DNA from: Alphaproteobacteria bacterium
Lineage (GTDB): Bacteria > Pseudomonadota > Alphaproteobacteria > M2410
DNA length: 52,792 nucleotides
Assembly (NCBI GenBank): GCA_006226415.1
Contig: SBGZ01000076.1
Coordinates: 1-52,792 of the forward strand
Direction of reading: 5' to 3'
A program made the position numbers and the translations under genes. The notes below the pieces were generated by a model, which saw only the letters and a program-made list of their open reading frames with translations, was not told where the DNA came from and did not search any database. This document shows, piece after piece, positions 22,443 to 32,130 of the stretch; within the stretch, counting starts at the first letter, position 1, and each line of letters opens with the position of its first letter.

Positions 22443-22471
22443 AAAAAACGGCGCCCCGATGGGAGCGCCGT
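22441..22471 (-). terminator. Rho-independent terminator of the outer membrane protein gene (hairpin also just after rsmA)
   Basis: Minus strand ACGGCGC-TCCCATCGGG-GCGCCGT followed by TTTTTTT. Confidence 0.85.
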
Positions 22472-22498
22472 CTTGAATGTTATTGACTGGGCTTCGGG

Positions 22499-23368
22499 TC
22501 AGAACTTCATCTTCACGCCAACAATCACATTGTCGGCTTCGTAGTCCTCAAATCCGAGGTTAACGCCGCCATCAGTAATATCGAGGCCGTTGACTTGGAA
22601 GCGGCGATACTCAAGCCGCAATGAGGTCTTGTCGCTCAGGTCGTAGGAGACACCCAGGCCGAGCTGCCAAGCCAGACCGGAGTCATCGCCGCTGGCGCCA
22701 CCCATATCGACTTCAACTTTGGCCCAACCAACACCGCCGCCGACATAAGGTTTGATAGGCCCGGAGGTGCCAAACTCATACCAGACGTTGGCCATGATCG
22801 AGAAGGACGTCACATCACCGCTACCATCAGGCAGAAGGTCGCTCACATAATATGTGTTACTGCCAAAATAAATGGTCGTCGGGAAATTGTTGACTGAAAA
22901 CGCAATCTGATAAGAGGTGTATTTCGTGGTTGAACTTAGAAGATTGTGCTTTGTCACATATTTGCGCACATGATAGCCAATCTTAAGGTCGCCCTGCAGA
23001 TCAAAGTCATTTTTGCGATAGGCAAGCTCGCCTTCTACACTCAGACCAGGGATTGCATCTATGTCGCAGCCCATTGCTGCGCCAATCACAAAGCCATTGT
23101 CGAAGTCATACTCTCCATTGAAGTCCATGAAGAGTGATTTTGTGCCCCCATATGTGTACAGCCAGCTCGATGTCACAACCGAGCTGCTGGTATTCGTATT
23201 GGTATCTGTATAAGGACCAAATCCCGTTGTCAGAAGAGGTGCATTGATATGCACGTTTTGGTTATCAAGGAGGTTTACCCCCCCAAAGCCTGTTACATAA
23301 TTACCGGCGTAACTCGGAGCGGTCAGTGCTGCAGCCGCTGCTGTTGACGCCAAGAGATGCTTTTTCAT
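22499..23368 (-). CDS. Outer membrane beta-barrel protein
   Basis: Signal peptide MKKHLLASTAAAAALTAPSYAG; GGGVGWAKVEVDMGG; C-terminal DNVIVGVKMKF. Confidence 0.85.
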   Translation of the reverse strand: MKKHLLASTAAAAALTAPSYAGNYVTGFGGVNLLDNQNVHINAPLLTTGFGPYTDTNTNTSSSVVTSSWLYTYGGTKSLFMDFNGEYDFDNGFVIGAAMGCDIDAIPGLSVEGELAYRKNDFDLQGDLKIGYHVRKYVTKHNLLSSTTKYTSYQIAFSVNNFPTTIYFGSNTYYVSDLLPDGSGDVTSFSIMANVWYEFGTSGPIKPYVGGGVGWAKVEVDMGGASGDDSGLAWQLGLGVSYDLSDKTSLRLEYRRFQVNGLDITDGGVNLGFEDYEADNVIVGVKMKF

Positions 23369-23582
23369 TTTAACCACCCTTAGTTCTTTTTTTGGAAAAC
23401 ATACGCAAACACACAACCCTTCGGACCTTAACACTATAGTTAACGTACTTCAAATTGATCCTGACAAAGATTATTTCTAATTCTGCTAGAAAGCGCCAAA
23501 TGACGCGCTGAACGGTACTCGCACACCGCCTTGAGAACGATTCGCGAATGGAATCCTTCTGCCAACTGACCTAAGTCAATTT

Positions 23583-24134
23583 CTACGAATCAGCTTTTGG
23601 CAAGAGCGCGTGGTCGAACCAGACCATACGGAGCTGATCTCCGTCCGTCGTATAACCGCTGACGGACAATCCTGTCTGCGGCCAACGGGGATATTGGTGA
23701 ATTTCTGAATGCTGCAAAATATTGGATTGGATCACAACCGCAAGCCCCATGACTTGCTGTTTTGGGTTCTGCTGTGACCAATGCGAAAGAACGCTCTTGG
23801 AATCAACGATGAGCCATCGCGCCAGATCATGCTCCCGAAACTCCGGCACAACGAACTCTCGCACGAAAGCAAATTTTTGCTGTACGGATTTTAAAACCAT
23901 AATGTTGGCAGTCGAGATTGCAACGGGCTGATCTTGATAGTATGCGACGATACAGAGTTGATCCAGCCGATCCGCCGGATCCACCTCGGGGGGCAGAATT
24001 TTGTGCTTGCGCCAAAGATTGAGCGCGTCTTCTTCCATTTTGCTATCGAACTGCTTCCAAGCTGGCTTAAGCTGAAATGCCGGGTCGCGCTCGGGCACGA
24101 GATGGGCAAAGGTTTCGAGGTCCTTATTATTCAT
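23583..24134 (-). CDS. GNAT-like / hypothetical protein
   Basis: Intact 183-aa ORF; LCIVAYYQDQPVAISTANIMVLKSVQQKFAFVREFVVPEFREHDLARWLI resembles an acetyltransferase core. Confidence 0.55.
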   Translation of the reverse strand: MNNKDLETFAHLVPERDPAFQLKPAWKQFDSKMEEDALNLWRKHKILPPEVDPADRLDQLCIVAYYQDQPVAISTANIMVLKSVQQKFAFVREFVVPEFREHDLARWLIVDSKSVLSHWSQQNPKQQVMGLAVVIQSNILQHSEIHQYPRWPQTGLSVSGYTTDGDQLRMVWFDHALLPKADS

Positions 24135-24143
24135 GATGCCTTC

Positions 24144-24782
24144 CTAAAGCCCTTCTTGTATCTGTTTGACAAAATCTGCCAGACCCGGTTGCCGCCGACG
24201 CTTGAGGCGCTCTGACTCTAAGATACCCCGGACCTGCCGTTTGGCGGTCTCCAGATCCGCGTTGATGATCACATAGTCGTATTCAGCCCAGTGACTCATT
24301 TCGTCATTGGCCTTGGCCATGCGGCCCGCAACCACTTCCGCCGAATCCTGGGCGCGCGTGAAAAGCCGTTCTTCCAATGTTTGCCGAGATGGCGGCAGAA
24401 TGAATACCTTGACCAGGTCGTCGCCGGCAGCCTGGGTGAGTTGCTGTGCGCCTTGCCAGTCAATGTCAAAGAGAACATCGCGGCCCTCGGCCAGCGCGTC
24501 CTCCACGGGTCCGGCGGGCGTGCCGTAATAATGGTCAAATACCTTGGCGTGCTCCAGCAATTCGTCCCGATTGACCATGAGGCCGAAATCTTCACGTGAG
24601 ACGAAGCAGTAATCCTTGCCCTCCACCTCGCCAGGGCGGATGGGCCGTGTCGTGACGGAAACCGACATGGTGATGTCGCCATCGCCTTCCAGGAGGCTGC
24701 GCGCCAAGGTCGACTTTCCCGCCCCGGAAGGCGAAGAAAGGACAAACATCAGGCCGCGACGCTGAACGTCAATTTGAGGCAT
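24144..24782 (-). CDS. gmk: Guanylate kinase
   Basis: GLMFVLSSPSGAGKSTLARSLLEGD...SVTTRPIRPGEVEGKDYCFV; ATG preceded by GGAG. Confidence 0.97.
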   Translation of the reverse strand: MPQIDVQRRGLMFVLSSPSGAGKSTLARSLLEGDGDITMSVSVTTRPIRPGEVEGKDYCFVSREDFGLMVNRDELLEHAKVFDHYYGTPAGPVEDALAEGRDVLFDIDWQGAQQLTQAAGDDLVKVFILPPSRQTLEERLFTRAQDSAEVVAGRMAKANDEMSHWAEYDYVIINADLETAKRQVRGILESERLKRRRQPGLADFVKQIQEGL

Positions 24783-24797
24783 GGGGGGCTCCAAGCT

Positions 24798-25685
24798 CTA
24801 TTCTATGTTTTGAACCTGTTCGCGAAACTGGTCGACCACGGTTTTGAGTTCGAGGCCTATTCGGGTCAATTCCACATCCGCGGATTTGGAACACAAGGTA
24901 TTCGATTCGCGGTTAAACTCCTGCGTCAGAAAATCAAGTTTCCGGCCCACGGGCTCTGGATTCCCCAGTAACTCGCGCGCAGTCGCACAATGGGCGTCAA
25001 GCCGATCAATTTCCTCACGAATATCACTTTTGGTGACGAGAAAGGCGATTTCCTGGGCTAAACGATCTTCCGATACCGGGGCCCCGTCCTTCAGGAGTTC
25101 GTCCAATTGTTTTCGCAGTTTTGTCTGCAGCGCCTCAGGGATTGCCTCGGCGATTTTACGCGCCTGTGCGGTCAGGGTCTCAATGCGGGCAACCTGTTCG
25201 CTCAAGAGTGGTTCGAGCTTTGCACCTTCCTGAGCGCGGGAATCACAGAGTTTTTCCAGAGCCCGCGCAAAACTGGCTTTCAGTTCCGCCAGCCGGGCTT
25301 GCTTTTCCTCATCCGGCTCCTCAGCCTCTTTGGTGTCGATGACCCCCTTCAAGCCCAATAGACCTTCAAGCGACACGGGTCCGGCATCGACCTCACCGCG
25401 CAATTCCTCCATTGCAACGAGAAGGCGTGCCACAGCCTGTTTGTTGACCGAAATCTCAGTTGCCGTTTCGCCGCGATGAAAATGGAGCCCGACCTGGAGA
25501 GAGCCGCGGCGGATGACCTTGGCGATCTTGGATCGCAGCTCTGCCTCGAGCCCCTCAAAGGCGCCAGGCATGCGGGCACGTATGTCGAGGTTTTTTGAAT
25601 TGACGGACCGTAGCTCCCAGGCCCATCGATCATCTTTCCAGGCGCCCTCCTCTCTGGCAAAACCGGTCATACTCGACAGCGTCAT
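24798..25685 (-). CDS. YicC family protein
   Basis: MTLSSMTGFAREEG...WELRSVNSKNLDIRARMPGAFEGLE...LTQEFNRESNTLCSKSADVELTRIGLELK. Confidence 0.94.
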   Translation of the reverse strand: MTLSSMTGFAREEGAWKDDRWAWELRSVNSKNLDIRARMPGAFEGLEAELRSKIAKVIRRGSLQVGLHFHRGETATEISVNKQAVARLLVAMEELRGEVDAGPVSLEGLLGLKGVIDTKEAEEPDEEKQARLAELKASFARALEKLCDSRAQEGAKLEPLLSEQVARIETLTAQARKIAEAIPEALQTKLRKQLDELLKDGAPVSEDRLAQEIAFLVTKSDIREEIDRLDAHCATARELLGNPEPVGRKLDFLTQEFNRESNTLCSKSADVELTRIGLELKTVVDQFREQVQNIE

Positions 25686-25711
25686 GGAATATCGATCCTC
25701 TTTGTGTTGGC

Positions 25712-26713
25712 CTATTGGCGCTTTTTTCTTTCACGCTCGATGCGCCGCCATTTCTCGACATTACGCATGTGTTGTGCGTGGGAGGAGGCAAAAACATGGC
25801 CGCCCTCGCCGTTGGCCACAAAATAGAGCTCTGACGTCTGTGGCGGGTTGAGCACCGCCAGGATGGACTCAATCCCCGGATTGCAAATCGGGGTCGGCGG
25901 CAGACCATCGATCAGGTAGGTGTTGTAGGGCGTTAACCGGTCAAGCTCGCTGCGCCGAATGCCTCGGCCCAGAGGTTCGCCCTGCGTCAGCCCATAAATG
26001 ATGGTCGGATCCGATTGCAATCGCATGCGTTTGCGCAGCCGATTGACGAAGGCTGCCGCGATGCGCGGCCTTTCCTCCGGCAGAGCCGTTTCCTTTTCAA
26101 CGATCGATGCCAATATGATGGCGTCCTCAATGGTATCAAATGGCAGATTATCAGCCCGCTTATCCCAATGCTCGTCGATCAGTTTTTGCTGCGCCTCACG
26201 CATGCGCTGAATGATTTCGTCGCGCGAAGTTGAGCGCACAAAGAGATAGGTCTCCGGCAAGAGCGTTCCTTCTTTGGGCGCTTCACTGATCTCACCGACC
26301 AGAACGCCGTCCTCTTCGACAAGTTTGAGGATTTGCGTGGTCGTAAGACCTTCGGCCACGGTCAATTTATGTTGAATGGATTTTCCAAGCTGGAGGATGC
26401 GCGAGACGTCAGCCATGGATGCGCCGGAGGGGAAGGCATATTCGCCCGCCTTCATGCGACCATCGGCTCTTTGAATTCGAACCGCAATCTCGAAAAACCG
26501 GGCGTCGCGGATAACACCCGTTTCTTCCAACTTGCGCGCGATGCCTTTGACGCTCATGCCGCTGGGCAACAACACCACGGTTTCAGCCGCGCCATCCTCA
26601 GCAACCGGCCCGGGCGCCTCAAATTTCAATTTGCCGTAGTAGAAAGTCCCGGCTCCGACGATTGCGCCCGCAATCACCACAAACACCAAGACTCGCTTCA
26701 GCACACTTCCCAC
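25712..26713 (-). CDS. mltG: Endolytic transglycosylase MltG
   Basis: ILASIVEKETALPEERPRIAAAFVNRLRKRMRLQSDPTIIYGL; YNTYLIDGLPPTPICNPG. Confidence 0.96.
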   Translation of the reverse strand: MGSVLKRVLVFVVIAGAIVGAGTFYYGKLKFEAPGPVAEDGAAETVVLLPSGMSVKGIARKLEETGVIRDARFFEIAVRIQRADGRMKAGEYAFPSGASMADVSRILQLGKSIQHKLTVAEGLTTTQILKLVEEDGVLVGEISEAPKEGTLLPETYLFVRSTSRDEIIQRMREAQQKLIDEHWDKRADNLPFDTIEDAIILASIVEKETALPEERPRIAAAFVNRLRKRMRLQSDPTIIYGLTQGEPLGRGIRRSELDRLTPYNTYLIDGLPPTPICNPGIESILAVLNPPQTSELYFVANGEGGHVFASSHAQHMRNVEKWRRIERERKKRQ

Positions 26714-26788
26714 GTCACTCTCCCGTCGCTACTAAACACCTTAATCAGAACGGGGTCCTGATCCTGTTTCCCCTTCAGGATGATCCCA

Positions 26789-28069
26789 TCAGGCGGGCGG
26801 CGCGGTCAAGATAAGTGACGCGTTGGTGCCGCCAAATCCAAAGGAATTGGATAGGACAGCCTTGATTTCCTTTTTGACGGGCGCTTTTGCCGCCAAATTA
26901 ATCGGTGTGTCAATCGACGGATTGTCCAGATTGATGGTCGGCGGAGCGATCTGATCGCGGATCGCCAGCGCGCAGAAGATGGCTTCGACTGCCCCCGCGG
27001 CCCCCAGCAGGTGGCCGATGGAAGATTTTGTCGAAGACATGACCAGATCTTCCGGACCATCTTTGCCGAACAGACGCGTGACGGCATTAAGTTCAATCTC
27101 ATCGCCCACCGGTGTCGATGTGCCATGGGAGTTGATGTAGTCAATATCCTTCGCCTGCAGGCCTGCACGCTTGAGAGCGGCTTGCATGCAGCGGTAACCG
27201 CCGTTGCCGTCTTCGGGCGGGGAGGTGATGTGATAGGCATCGCCTGACAGGCCGTAGCCTGTTACTTCGGCATAAATTTTCGCGCCGCGCGCCTTGGCAT
27301 GTTCGAGTTCTTCGAGAACCACGATGCCGGACCCTTCGCCCATCACGAATCCATCGCGATCTTTGTCGTAGGGGCGTGAGGCCTTTTCCGGTGTGTCATT
27401 AAATCCGGTAGAAAGTGCTCGGCATGCGGCGAAGCCCGCAATGCCAATGCGGTTGATTGCGCATTCCGCGCCGCCCGCTACCATGACATCGGCATCGTCG
27501 AGCATAATCAGCCGTGCTGCATCCCCTATGGCGTGAGCGCCGGTGGAACAAGCGGTGGCATTGGCGTGGTTCGGGCCTTTAAAGCCGTGTTCAATAGACA
27601 CGTGGCCTGAAACCAGATTGACCAGATGACCTGGAATAAAGAAAGGACTGATGCGGCGAGGGCCTTTTTCATGCAGCACAACGGCCGTATCGGCAATGCC
27701 TGTCAGCCCGCCGATGCCAGAGCCGATGTAGACACCCGTACGATTGAAATCTTCGTCGGTCTTGGGCTCCCAGCCACTGTCTGTAATCGCCTGTTTGGCG
27801 GCGGCTACGCCATAAACAATGAAGGGGTCAACGCGGCGCTGGTCCTTCGGCGCCATCCAGTCGTCAGGATTAAACATCCCGCCATGCGCATCACCCCAAC
27901 GGTTTTCTGTCGGCAGCGCGCAGGCAACCGTGCAAGCCAAATCACTTGCATCGAATCGATCGATCGTGGTGGCCCCGGATTTCCCTTCCAGAATACGAGC
28001 CCAGGTCGAATCAAGGGTTGCCCCCAGAGGGGTCACCATTCCCATTCCTGTTATGACAACACGGCGCAT
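26789..28069 (-). CDS. fabF: 3-oxoacyl-ACP synthase II
   Basis: MRRVVITGMGMVTPLG; NHANATACSTGAHAIGDA; INSHGTSTPVGD. Confidence 0.97.
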   Translation of the reverse strand: MRRVVITGMGMVTPLGATLDSTWARILEGKSGATTIDRFDASDLACTVACALPTENRWGDAHGGMFNPDDWMAPKDQRRVDPFIVYGVAAAKQAITDSGWEPKTDEDFNRTGVYIGSGIGGLTGIADTAVVLHEKGPRRISPFFIPGHLVNLVSGHVSIEHGFKGPNHANATACSTGAHAIGDAARLIMLDDADVMVAGGAECAINRIGIAGFAACRALSTGFNDTPEKASRPYDKDRDGFVMGEGSGIVVLEELEHAKARGAKIYAEVTGYGLSGDAYHITSPPEDGNGGYRCMQAALKRAGLQAKDIDYINSHGTSTPVGDEIELNAVTRLFGKDGPEDLVMSSTKSSIGHLLGAAGAVEAIFCALAIRDQIAPPTINLDNPSIDTPINLAAKAPVKKEIKAVLSNSFGFGGTNASLILTAPPA

Positions 28070-28087
28070 GGATCTTTACTCCCTTCG

Positions 28088-28138
28088 AAATTAAAACAGG
28101 CCGCCCCTAGTGCTGGTCGGCACTCAGAACACGGCCTG
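28088..28138 (-). terminator. Candidate terminator/attenuator hairpin between acpP and fabF
   Basis: Minus strand CAGGCCG...AGTGC-CGACCA-GCACT...CGGCCTG then TTTTAATTT. Confidence 0.55.
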
Positions 28139-28170
28139 ATCAATCGTAACGGCAATAATGCGCGACTTAT

Positions 28171-28407
28171 TTAAGAAGCGTTTTGCTCGATGAATTTGAT
28201 GGCGTCGCCGACGGTCATGATCGTTTCGGCTGCGTCATCAGGAATTTCAACACCGAACTCTTCTTCGAAAGCCATCACCAGCTCAACAGTGTCGAGGCTG
28301 TCAGCGCCGAGATCGTCAATAAAGCTGGCTTTTTCAGTTACCTTATCGGCGTCTACGTCGAGATGGTCGACAACAATCTTTTTTACGCGTTCTGCTGTAT
28401 CGCTCAT
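28171..28407 (-). CDS. acpP: Acyl carrier protein
   Basis: [23 protein letters not shown]...[27 protein letters not shown]. Confidence 0.98.
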   Translation of the reverse strand: MSDTAERVKKIVVDHLDVDADKVTEKASFIDDLGADSLDTVELVMAFEEEFGVEIPDDAAETIMTVGDAIKFIEQNAS

Positions 28408-28683
28408 ATTTTGCCCTCAATTCCTTATTTTAAGGCTGGAACCTGTGGGGGCCACCGGTTCCGATTCACCGGTTTTCAGGCTTTTACACCTAAAAAACCG
28501 CACTAATCCGTGGTTTTTGTGCGACCCCGGACAATCATCAGTCGGGTTCGTATCATACTTCTTTTCGCTTTACCAGCCGCTGAAATCACCTATATCCGGC
28601 GAGGCTCCCCGAGCTGTTTGCTGCGCGCAAAATACCCAGATTCACTTGAAAATAAAGCGAAAAGTACCTTTGTCACCTGACCC

Positions 28684-29421
28684 TTAGATCATCGCCATCC
28701 CGCCGTTGATATGCAGGGTCTGGCCTGTGATATAGCCCGCCTCTTCAGACGCGAGGTAGACCACGCCAAAAGCGACATCATCGGGCTGACCCAAACGGCC
28801 GGTCGGTATGCCGCCGAGCAGGGCTGACTTTTGATCATCGGTCAGGGCATCTGTCATCGGCGTTTCAATAAAGCCCGGCGCAATGCAATTAACGGTGATG
28901 CCGCGGCTCGCCACTTCCTGGGCCAACGACTTTGACATGCCGACAAGACCCGCTTTGGTAGCCGCGTAGTTACCCTGCCCCGGATTACCCATGGCGCCGA
29001 CAACAGAAGTGATGGAGATGATGCGGCCAAAGCGGCGCTTCATCATGCCGCGCAGGGAAGCGCGCGCGAGGCGGAAGGAAGCCGTCAGGTTTACCTGGAG
29101 GACAGCATCCCACTCTTCGTCTTTCATCCGCATAAAGAGGTTATCTTTGGTGATGCCGGCGTTGTTGACAAGAATGTCGAGCTGGCCCATAGCGCCTTCA
29201 GCTTCCTTGGGCAGAGCGTCGACCGCCGCGCTGTCTGAAAGATTGCACGGCAGAATATGGGTGCGCTCGCCAAGACGGGCCGCCACTTCTTCCAGCTTTT
29301 CCTTGCGTGTCCCTGAGAGGGCAACAGTGGCGCCCTGGGCGTGCAATTTCGCGGCAATGGCTTCGCCGATGCCGCCAGTTGCGCCGGTCACCAGCGCCGA
29401 TTTTCCTGTGAGATCAAACAT
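28684..29421 (-). CDS. fabG: 3-oxoacyl-ACP reductase
   Basis: MFDLTGKSALVTGATGGIGEAIA; NNAGITKDN; YAATKAGLVG; in fabD-fabG-acpP-fabF cluster. Confidence 0.96.
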   Translation of the reverse strand: MFDLTGKSALVTGATGGIGEAIAAKLHAQGATVALSGTRKEKLEEVAARLGERTHILPCNLSDSAAVDALPKEAEGAMGQLDILVNNAGITKDNLFMRMKDEEWDAVLQVNLTASFRLARASLRGMMKRRFGRIISITSVVGAMGNPGQGNYAATKAGLVGMSKSLAQEVASRGITVNCIAPGFIETPMTDALTDDQKSALLGGIPTGRLGQPDDVAFGVVYLASEEAGYITGQTLHINGGMAMI

Positions 29422-29439
29422 GGTTTTCTTGTCTTTCCT

Positions 29440-30381
29440 TTAGCTGAGTTCAGCAAGCACGGCTTCTACATCATCGGGTGTCCCGATGGCGGTGCCGGTC
29501 AAAGATTTATCGATGCGGCGCGCAAGACCTGTCAGCACCTTGCCAGCACCAAGCTCATAAACATGAGTGACCCCTTGAGCGGCCATCCAGGCCACGCTTT
29601 CCGACCAGCGCACGGATCCGGTGACCTGCTGCACCAGAAGTTTGCGAATCTCTTCCGGGTCCGTCACCGCTTCGGCAGCCACATTGGCCACCAGCGGCAC
29701 GGCAGGCGCCTTGATTTCGACGCTGGCCAGAGCTTGCGCCATGACATCCGCAGCCGGCGCCATCAGGGCGCAATGGAACGGCGCGGAAACCGGCAGCAGC
29801 ATGGCGCGCTTGGCGCCCTTGCCCTTGGCGATCTCGCAGGCACGTTCAATGGCAGCTTTCGACCCGGAGAGGACCGCCTGCCCCGGCGCGTTGTCATTGG
29901 CCATGGCGCAGACATCGCCTTGTGCCGCCTCAGCGGCGACGGCCCGAGCGGTTTCCAGGTCCAGACCCAGAATAGCCGCCATGGCCCCCTCACCCACGGG
30001 CACGGCCTTTTGCATGGCCTGGCCACGGGTTTTCAGGAGCCGGGCTGTGTCAGCCAGAGAGATGGCGCCAGAGGCTGCCAGAGCCGAATATTCGCCGAGG
30101 GAATGGCCTGCCACGTAAGTGGCGGATTGGGCCAGGTTGACCTCCTTGTCCTCCAGAGTGCGCATCACCGCCACGGAAACGGCCATCAGGGCGGGCTGAG
30201 CGTTTTCAGTGAGGGTCAGGGCCTCTTCCGGCCCTTCAAACATCAGTTTGGTGAGATCCTGGCCGAGGGCCTCATTGACCTCTTCAAAAACGGCGCGGGC
30301 TGGAGCAAAGGCCTCCGACAGGGCCTGCCCCATGCCAACAGCCTGGGATCCCTGTCCGGGAAAGGTGAATGCACGCTTCAT
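29440..30381 (-). CDS. fabD: Malonyl-CoA:ACP malonyltransferase
   Basis: RAFTFPGQGSQAVGMGQAL; AGHSLGEYSAL. Confidence 0.97.
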   Translation of the reverse strand: MKRAFTFPGQGSQAVGMGQALSEAFAPARAVFEEVNEALGQDLTKLMFEGPEEALTLTENAQPALMAVSVAVMRTLEDKEVNLAQSATYVAGHSLGEYSALAASGAISLADTARLLKTRGQAMQKAVPVGEGAMAAILGLDLETARAVAAEAAQGDVCAMANDNAPGQAVLSGSKAAIERACEIAKGKGAKRAMLLPVSAPFHCALMAPAADVMAQALASVEIKAPAVPLVANVAAEAVTDPEEIRKLLVQQVTGSVRWSESVAWMAAQGVTHVYELGAGKVLTGLARRIDKSLTGTAIGTPDDVEAVLAELS

Positions 30382-30515
30382 GGATAATTATTCCTGAGGG
30401 TTTGAAAACAGGGTGATTTGTTGTCGGCATAAAGAGCCTGAGCGTCCTTCGAAGTCAAGGATTTCAGCCCTTTTTGCCGTACCGCTGAAAATTTGGCAGA
30501 AATCGCTCGTTTTGT

Positions 30516-30543
30516 TTGATTTTTAGGGAGAAATCCGTATAAA
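30516..30543 (+). promoter_or_regulatory. Candidate sigma-70-type promoter for rpsF
   Basis: TTGATT - 16 bp - TATAAA. Confidence 0.5.
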
Positions 30544-30639
30544 TCCCCGCTTTCCGGGACGGCGGTCCTGGGTCACCCTTCGTTTGAAGGTTTTTGAGGC
30601 TTCTGCTCGTGGAAGCACTCTGGATCCAGTGAACCATCG

Positions 30640-30670
30640 TTTGGGAGGGGCATGGTGCCCTCACCCCAAG
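30640..30670 (+). promoter_or_regulatory. Hairpin in rpsF leader (candidate r-protein autoregulatory leader)
   Basis: TTGGGAGGGGCA-TGG-TGCCCTCACCCCAA, about 40 nt upstream of the rpsF ATG. Confidence 0.4.
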
Positions 30671-30709
30671 CGCCGCTGTCTTGTTGAACAACATAGAGGA
30701 AGGTATCTA

Positions 30710-31132
30710 ATGCCTCTTTACGAGCAAGTGCTTATTGCGCGGCAGGATGTGTCGCAGCAACAAGTCGAAGCGCTTCTTGACCAGTTCAAGAATGTGATCA
30801 CCGAAAACGGTGGCAGCATCGAAAAGACCGAATATTGGGGTCTGAAGACGATGCAATACAAAGTCAAAAAGAACCGCAAAGGCCATTACGCCCTGCTCAA
30901 TATCACGGCGCCGCATGAAGCTGTTGCCGAGATGGAACGCCAAATGAAGCTCAATGACGACATCATTCGCTTCATGACCGTTCGTGTAGAAGAGCACGAG
31001 GAAGGCCCGTCTGCCGTTATGCAATCGCGTGGCCGCGATGAGCGTCGCCCGCGCCGTGATGACGGACCACGGGGTCCGCGTCCCTCGCGTGATGGCGATC
31101 GACCGGAAATCAGTTCAGAGGAAGGGGAATAA
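30710..31132 (+). CDS. rpsF: 30S ribosomal protein S6
   Basis: [30 protein letters not shown]...[20 protein letters not shown]. Confidence 0.97.
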   Translation: MPLYEQVLIARQDVSQQQVEALLDQFKNVITENGGSIEKTEYWGLKTMQYKVKKNRKGHYALLNITAPHEAVAEMERQMKLNDDIIRFMTVRVEEHEEGPSAVMQSRGRDERRPRRDDGPRGPRPSRDGDRPEISSEEGE

Positions 31133-31135
31133 GTC

Positions 31136-31390
31136 ATGGCTGAGAATTCAAAATCTGCAGGCCCGGCACGTCGTCCGTTCTTCCGTCGTCGCAAGACCTG
31201 CCCGTTCTCCGGCGCCAATGCTCCGAAGATCGACTACAAAGACGTTAAGCTGCTGCAACGGTTTATTTCCGAACGCGGCAAGATCGTCCCGAGCCGTATC
31301 ACGGCCGTTTCCGCCAAAAAGCAACGTGAACTGGCGCGCGCAATCAAGCGGGCCCGCTTCCTTGCTCTTTTGCCTTACGTCATTAAGTAG
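31136..31390 (+). CDS. rpsR: 30S ribosomal protein S18
   Basis: [68 protein letters not shown]. Confidence 0.98.
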   Translation: MAENSKSAGPARRPFFRRRKTCPFSGANAPKIDYKDVKLLQRFISERGKIVPSRITAVSAKKQRELARAIKRARFLALLPYVIK

Positions 31391-31408
31391 GCACGAGGAG
31401 ATTTAGAC

Positions 31409-32050
31409 ATGGAAGTTGTACTCCTGGAACGCGTCGAGAAACTCGGCCAAATGGGCGATGTCGTTAAAGTCAAAGACGGCTATGCTCGTAACTATCTCTT
31501 GCGCCAAGGCAAAGCTCGCCGGGCTACCAAAGAAAATCTCGCGATTTTCGAGGTTCAGCGCGCGCAGATCGAAGCCAACAACCTGGAAGCTCGCAAGGAA
31601 GCCGATGCGGTTGCTGCCAAGCTGGAAGGCACCACTTATGTGGTTCTGCGCCAGGCTGGTGAAGCCGGTCAGCTTTACGGATCTGTCTCCCCGCGGGATA
31701 TTTCTGAAATCCTGACCGAAAACGGTTTCACGGTTGCTCGCAGCCAGATCTCCGTCAGCGAGCCGATCAAGATGCTGGGTCTGCATGACGCCACTGTGCG
31801 TCTACATGCGGAAGTCAGTGTCAAGGTCGTCATGAACGTGGCCCGCTCTGCTGATGAAGCCGAGCGCCAGGCGCGCGGTGAAGACGTGATCGGCAATCGG
31901 ACCGACGAAGAGCAAGAAGCTCTGGCTCTGGCCGAAGAAGTGTTTGAGAACGAAGAACTGGCCCACGAGGCAGAAGACACGCTCGCCGACGAAACTCCGG
32001 CCGAAGCCGCTTCTGATGAAGCTGCCGAAGAAGAAGCCAAAGAAGACTAA
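31409..32050 (+). CDS. rplI: 50S ribosomal protein L9
   Basis: [36 protein letters not shown]; acidic C-terminal extension. Confidence 0.97.
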   Translation: MEVVLLERVEKLGQMGDVVKVKDGYARNYLLRQGKARRATKENLAIFEVQRAQIEANNLEARKEADAVAAKLEGTTYVVLRQAGEAGQLYGSVSPRDISEILTENGFTVARSQISVSEPIKMLGLHDATVRLHAEVSVKVVMNVARSADEAERQARGEDVIGNRTDEEQEALALAEEVFENEELAHEAEDTLADETPAEAASDEAAEEEAKED

Positions 32051-32076
32051 GTTCTTTCTTGATTTTCGAGAAATTA

Positions 32077-32107
32077 AGGGCGGTCCCGAGGGGCCGCCCT
32101 TTTTTCA
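32077..32107 (+). terminator. Rho-independent terminator after rplI
   Basis: AAGGGCGG-TCCCGAGGGG-CCGCCCTTTTTT. Confidence 0.9.
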
Positions 32108-32130
32108 TGAACTGCACCACTTAACATTGT

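Noticed and set aside
29341-30387. 348-aa plus-strand ORF
   Set aside because: Antisense to fabD/fabG; shadow ORF
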